A DNA stretch of 64,000 bases, taken from the NCBI GenBank assembly GCA_039720395.1, contig CM077827.1:10269991-10333990 (forward strand). Direction: 5' to 3'. The position numbers and the translations under genes are program-made. Below the pieces are notes generated by a model. That model made no database searches. It saw only the letters and a list, made by a program, of their open reading frames with translations, and was not told the origin of the DNA. The DNA comes from Liquidambar formosana. Its lineage: Eukaryota; Streptophyta; Magnoliopsida; Saxifragales; Altingiaceae. This document shows positions 58,816-64,000 of the stretch, in pieces. Numbering within the stretch: position 1 is the stretch's first letter; each line of letters opens with the position of its first letter.

Positions 58816-60825
58816 TGTGTGTGTGTGTATATATATATATATATTAATAACAAGTTGCATGGTCCTTTGAGGTGGAGAGAAGCTGCTTCTTCAATAACTT
58901 TTTGGAGGTTGCTTTTGGGAAAATTTTTGGTTGTCTTGAGAACATTTTTTACAGTGCAAATGGCCGGAAAAATGCTATGCTGTCCGAATCCTCCTGTCTC
59001 CAATCAACCTGTAAATCTATAATGATGTGATATTGGCATTTTTTTTTCTAAGAAAATGATAAAATTATACACATTTTGTTATGAAATCTGAACAGAAAAT
59101 GATGGTTTACATCACTTGAGTTGTAATTTAGCTTCCATTCAGAACAATACTTGGCTACCTACAGTGTAGGAGAAACTCCTTAACTCTACTTTCGCCATGT
59201 ATCGAAAAAACCAAATGAGAATTTATTGTGTATATGCACATGTCCATCTCTATATGTCAACGTGTAGTGAATATGAAAACATGTCCATATATCCATATAT
59301 ATTCGCATATCCACATATCTATATTTTTTAAAATTAATTATGACATATGACATTATATATATGAGTGGGACTAATGAGGAACTCCTCCCATGTGAGGAGC
59401 CTATTATTTTCCTTCCATTTATACCTGACTAATTTTATAGGCTTTTTGGTCATGGGTTCGAGTCATGGTTAGGTAACACATGGCCGGTTTAGAGCAAAAA
59501 CCTGTCCATGCCAAGCTGGGCTGCTGTCTTTTGGGGCAGTACGTGGTTCCTATGCGTCAACCATCTCTTATTATGCAAATTGATAATGTTCCCATACAAA
59601 GCAAAACGACCCAACGGGTCATTTCCGCCACATTCTCGAATTTTGAATAGAATTCTTTTCTAATTTATCATAAGTAAATTAATAGCTTAAATATAGAGTG
59701 AGTCTTTCATGTAACTAAGATATGGTCATATGGTATCATAGGTCAATAAGGATCAAGTAAAGTTAGGATTGTGAGGCCAAAAAGTACTCTGATAACCTCA
59801 TTTTACTTGATCCTTATTAACTCGTGACATCACATCAGTCGTGTCACAATTACATAGAAGTGTTTCTCCTTAAACATAACCCGTGAAAGTAATATAATTA
59901 GTAAAAAATCACAAATCATGAATAAGACGTTGCGAGTTCAGATCTTTATTGGTTAGTGGTAACTCTTGTTTGGTGTAAAAAAAAGAAAAAAATAAATAAA
60001 GAAGAAGAGAGAGAAGAACATATTCTTGAACAACCAGACCTTGGACACTAGGCATGGCTTTCCTGGACAGCATATTGCCTTTTGGATATAGGAATCTAAG
60101 AAAATAACAACTTTTATCAATCATCCAAGGATGATAAGATTTAAAATTGTTCAAAGGGTACATGGTGAAATCTCAGAGAGTCACTGGTTTATTGAATTTG
60201 GAGACTACAAATAGAAAATTTTTCGCACCAAAAGCTGAACATTAGACAAAAAAAAAAATGGGGAATTACAGATTGGTCCGGGTATGAGCAAATAATTACA
60301 GTTTAATACAAGTGACTATTAACTTTGTAAAAAAATACTACTAACTTAACTAAGAATGACTGTAATTATTTGAGTGGCCGGATCGATCTGTAATTCCCCA
60401 AAACACACTCCATGTTACTTGAGTCTCTCTCCATTCTTTGGCATGCACAGGTTCAAATATTATTCCCACTTTGTCTTTGATCTTCTAGATTTCTTTATTT
60501 AGAAATTTGATTTCTTGGAGAAAAAGTCCAAATAAGGTGCTTTGTCGATTGCTTATAGATTTGACCATAATGCAGATATTTTAGGTTTAAGAATTTTCAT
60601 ATATCTCACCTTGACAAAAAAAAAAAAAAAAAGACGCTCAAAATAGAAAAAATATAAAACTTGGTCACTGTATTGGGTTTATTTTATTGTTTAAGTGACT
60701 CTCTCTCTCTCTCTCAAAATGGCAAAAAAAAAAAAAAAAAAAAAAAATCTCTCTCTTACCCTGGGCAACTCACCCCATTTAGACGTGCTTAAGCACATGA
60801 TGTCACTTTAGGGATCTTAAATGTA
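58816..60825. other. Intergenic, mostly unassigned
   Basis: It starts with (GT)n(TA)n. A possible SINE-like stretch with a B-box-like GGGTTCGAGTC lies near 59454. A/T tracts occur at 60611-60632 and 60724-60747. No exon was recognised. Confidence 0.4.
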
Positions 60826-61119
60826 CTTTCTCCGTTTCAAATTAATTGTCATCTTTGAAAAAACACTTTTTTTTTTTATTGAAGAATCTCTCTTAAATGC
60901 TTTCACATGTATTTTTATACTTTAATATTCCAATTTTGCCTCAAGTAGTAGCATCATTAATTTTAGTTTGTTTTGTACATATCATGTAATTAGTACCATT
61001 AATGTGGGTATTTTAGAAAAGTGATTAAAAATAATTCATTAACTTTTTTACTAGGACATGCAATAAATTTGAAACGGCCCAAAATGGAAAGGAAAACAAT
61101 TAATATAAAACAGAGGGAG
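60826..61119. mobile_element. Stowaway-like (Tc1/mariner) MITE
   Basis: The left end CTTTCTCCGTTTCAAATTAA and right end (complement CTCCCTCTGTTTTATATTAA) match the Stowaway terminus CTCCCTCCGT. It is flanked by TA (60824-60825 and 61120-61121). 294 bp, AT-rich, no coding sequence. Confidence 0.85.
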
Positions 61120-61121
61120 TA

Positions 61122-63040
61122 CCAATATACTGGTCATGTAACTTAGATGGTATTTTTTTTTCCCCATTAAAAAGGGAGCTTAAGGTAATATAAACAAAAA
61201 ATAAATAAAAAAGAGAAAAATAGAAAGATAGAGAGAGAAACAAAAAAGAAAAGAAAAAGAAAGAGAGAATAGAAAGTTGGAGGTTCAATTTTCAATCTTG
61301 GTAAACTATAGGATTGTACGATATTCTTGATTAGTGGCGGAGCCTCATAGGGACTTGTGGGGGCCATTGCTCCATCCAACTTTTATCTTTTTGCATATAA
61401 CATATGTAAAATTTATAGATTGGTCCCAATTATTTTATTATTAATTTTTTTACCTGTTTAGGGACTTGATTCTATCCTAAGAAACTTGTATCCTAAGAAA
61501 CTGGGTTATTATAATGATGATATTAATATTTGAGAGAATATATTTTCTAGGAAATTATTAAATTGTATTCTAGATAAAAAAAATTATTGAGGAACTACTA
61601 GTGTCAATGTAAATTTTTTTATTAATATTTTTTTTTGTTGTTCTTGAAATAAAAAATTCTTGATGTGGAAATAACAATTCTCATTTTAAAATTACCTTAT
61701 GTAAATATGAGACATGAGGTGAGATCATTTTTTTTTTTTTTTTTTTTCACTCTACGTATTATGGTACTTTATATCATAGTATGTTACGTCACATGAATTA
61801 TCATTTAACGAAAGAAAATATGCTAACACGTGAGGCACATTTAAGGGTGCGAATGGGGTTGAGTTTTGCTACTCTTTAAACTTCCTAAAACAACTTATTG
61901 ACTTACGTTTAATTGTATTTTATGATAATTTGCAATTGAGTCATTTACATATGTAATGCTTATCTTTTGGATTAATAAACCTTGTAGGGGTTTGGCTTAA
62001 CCTCTAACCTCTTAGCACGGGGTGTTTTATTATTAACAAAAAAAAAAAAAAAAAAAAGTTTTATGCATTGACTTATGCGTACACAAGTCCAAGTTTAAGG
62101 ACTTGTGGCCAAAGTTCTTTTGATATAACTGATTTTGTGGACATTTTTTTTCTTCTATTAAAAATAAAAAATAATGCCTTACGTGACGTATTATAATTTA
62201 AAATAAAATACAATCATAACATGCAAAATCAAGTGGAAGATTCAATTTCACAAGGCTCAACTAAAAATCAATAATTTCTTTCTCTAATTTTCTCTCTTAG
62301 AAAGAGTAAAGAATAAACAATCCCTTTCCTTCTTTTCTACTAAGAGGAAAAGAAAAAAGTTACTTAAAGGCTCTCTTATGAGTGTATTAATGAATTTTTT
62401 TATTTTAAAGAGTATTGCATAACTTTTAAAAGATGTATTCCATATTTGGATAGATGATCCTTTATAGGCTTTTCTTATAACATTTTATGTAACCATTTTC
62501 CGTCATTGACCTTAATAGAAGATGGATGGAGGAGGGTAAGTCGTGGACTTTCGAAAGTTGAGAAGGGTAAAGTGTTCGGTTTTGAATATTTGGAGAGCAA
62601 GTTGTCAATCCCATAGTTTATGAGACAAAATGTAATTTACCCTTAAAATTAAAATTAAGATAGGTCATGGATAGATGCATGAGAGTTTGGAGGGCCAAGC
62701 ATGGATGCGAAACACATCTAACATTATAAATTTATGTTTTCCGGTCTTTGTTTGGCACACAGGTCTCCTCTCGCTACCTATGGTATTGCGCGAATCGGCA
62801 CGAAGAGACCCTCTTAGTAGCATCACTCTACCAACTCTAATAATAGAAGTATTGGACATAATCTATATCGTCCAAATGATCAGCTATGAATGGCAAAGAT
62901 CTTGTTCACTACAAAAATGTTACCTGAGATGGTACCTTAGGGGATCAATGCCCTCTCCAAACGACCTTTTTTTTCCAGAGAGATCGCAAAAGTTCTGCCA
63001 CCATAAAATCCATTGAAAACTCCACATCGCTGTCCTCGCC
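61122..63040. other. Intergenic region upstream of SPS
   Basis: AT-rich with T/A homopolymer tracts (61729-61748; 62039-62057). A G/A-rich strand occurs at 61210-61270. No gene was recognised; the short ORF at 62675-63016 has no familiar domain. Confidence 0.4.
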
Positions 63041-63171
63041 CCCTCTCTTTACGCACAGTTCGTGTACATTCCTTCTCTCTCTCTCTCTCTAAGTCATCAT
63101 TCTCTCTCTAAAATCCGTCACGTCATTTGTATACTATACCAGAAAGCCAAAGTCAGAAACAGAGCAAGAAA

Positions 63172-63224
<53 letters not shown>

Positions 63225-63329
63225 GCACATATATATAAATGTACATAGATATACATAGGTTCCTCTTGCTGAATTTCCATTGATCAATCTCTCTCTATAT
63301 ACATCGTTTTCTCTCTCTAAAAACCATCA
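63041..63329 (+). promoter_or_regulatory. Probable SPS 5' leader with CT microsatellites
   Basis: CT repeats (63076-63091; 63173-63203), then (AT)n to about 63224, precede the start codon at 63330. CT-rich leaders are common in plant genes. The transcription start cannot be fixed from sequence alone. Confidence 0.4.
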
Positions 63330-63689
63330 ATGGCGGGAAACGACTGGATTAACAGCTACCTAGAAGCGATCCTGGACGTCGGTCCTGGCCTGGATGACGC
63401 CAAATCGTCTCTGTTGCTTAGAGAGAGAGGACGGTTCAGTCCTACTCGCTACTTCGTCGAAGAGGTCATCACTGGATTCGATGAGACCGATCTACATCGC
63501 TCTTGGGTTCGAGTATGTCCCCCAAACCATTCAGTTCTCATTTGCCAATTGATTGATTCTAGCCTATTTATATGTATGTGTGTATATGTGTATGTGTAGG
63601 CGGCGGCGACGAGGAGTCCACAGGAGAGGAATACGAGATTGGAGAATATGTGTTGGAGGATTTGGAATTTGGCTCGCAAGAAGAAGCAG
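63330..63689 (+). CDS. SPS: Sucrose-phosphate synthase, first two exons (partial, runs off window)
   Basis: Exon 1 (63330-63512, 61 codons) encodes [20 protein letters not shown], then [20 protein letters not shown] and [20 protein letters not shown]. Exon 2 (63600-63689, 30 codons) encodes [20 protein letters not shown] and [10 protein letters not shown]. Borders are CGA|GTATGT, TGTAG|GCGGCG and GCAG|GTATTT, in frame. This is the highly conserved N-terminus of plant sucrose-phosphate synthase, the cytosolic GT4-family enzyme that makes sucrose-6-phosphate from UDP-glucose and fructose-6-phosphate. The full protein is about 1050 residues; the glucosyltransferase and phosphatase-like domains lie beyond the right edge. 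The [12 protein letters not shown] opening suggests the widespread A-family form. No lesions are visible. Confidence 0.95.
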
Positions 63690-63701
63690 GTATTTAAACT
63701 A

Positions 63702-63733
<32 letters not shown>

Positions 63734-64000
63734 TTTTATTTTTTAATCTTGGATTTGTGATTATATTTAGTGATTTGTATGGATTGTAGTAGACCTGGAT
63801 GGTGTTTTTAGTATAGTGTAATCTGTAGACACCATTTTATAGAAATTCTGAATTTTGGGGTTTGATAAGATATTGGATTTGGCTTCTTATGTTTTAATGT
63901 GATTTTTTTTTTTGGGTACAATGCTGTCAACAAGCTTACTATTACCTGGTGAATCGTGTATGTTATATAAATTCTGGATGTCATGGTGGTGTCTGGATAT
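63690..64000 (+). other. SPS intron 2 (partial)
   Basis: Starts GTATTTAAAC and contains (GT)n(TA)n at 63703-63733. No third exon is seen before the window ends. Confidence 0.75.

Noticed and set aside
59437..59580. Possible tRNA gene or SINE (GGGTTCGAGTC near 59454)
   Set aside because: Only a B-box-like word is present; no cloverleaf, A box or A-tail could be traced, so no tRNA is called.
61330..61380. AGTGGCGGAGCC resembling a hAT MITE end
   Set aside because: No inverted partner or 8-bp target duplication was found nearby.
62675..63016. 113-residue ORF upstream of SPS
   Set aside because: No recognisable motif, no codon-bias signal by eye, and it runs toward the SPS leader; left as intergenic.
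1..64000. CRISPR-like arrays, bacterial operons or a novel defence-type system
   Set aside because: The repeats here are microsatellites, subterminal transposon motifs and LTRs; intron-containing plant genes rule out a bacterial context.

Overview
The window is nuclear DNA of a flowering plant, most likely a woody eudicot. Genes have many short exons with GT/AG introns, the sequence is AT-rich with long microsatellites, and most of it is layered transposon debris. No bacterial operon, CRISPR array or rRNA operon was seen. Only three host genes are recognisable: the last three exons of a purple acid phosphatase (+, 15949-17723); a complete 13-exon synaptotagmin of the plant SYT4/SYT5 type (-, 33441 down to 20779) that carries three apparently damaging lesions; and the first two exons of sucrose-phosphate synthase (+, from 63330, running off the right edge).

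Layout. 1-2640: retrotransposon remnants, including a ~1.8 kb near-palindrome made of two inverted LTR-bearing arms. 3001-15576: a Ty1/copia element (short LTRs, TSD ATATT) interrupted by a tandem array of TRIM LTRs (4344-5154, TSD TAATT), an 810-bp internal tandem duplication, a SINE-like insert, and a second complete but degenerate copia element (9414-14824). 15949-17723: acid phosphatase 3' exons. 18358-19604: Helitron and Tourist MITE. 20779-33441: synaptotagmin gene, whose introns hold a non-autonomous LTR element, an Au-like SINE split by a hAT MITE, and a tiny poly(A) retroposition scar. 35114-37530: MITE cluster and a hAT-like element. 37970-55304: a minus-strand copia element (TSD TGCAC/TGTAC) whose reverse transcriptase is split by an 11-kb CACTA transposon (40103-51100, TSD AGA). 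That CACTA element carries a degenerate TNPA-like gene, a solo LTR (TSD AACAC) and a captured piece of a ribosomal-L1-domain (RSL1D1/UTP30-like) gene. 56100-58820: LINE remnant, Tourist MITE, simple-repeat-bounded foldbacks and a second Helitron. 60826-61119: Stowaway MITE. 63330-end: SPS.

The three host genes do not form a functional cluster. The main story is nested insertion: target-site duplications let the order of events be read directly. I found no convincing previously undescribed protein system. The most unusual items are the gene-capturing CACTA element inside a copia element, the lesions in the synaptotagmin gene, the four-LTR TRIM array inside a single target duplication, and the large inverted-LTR palindrome.
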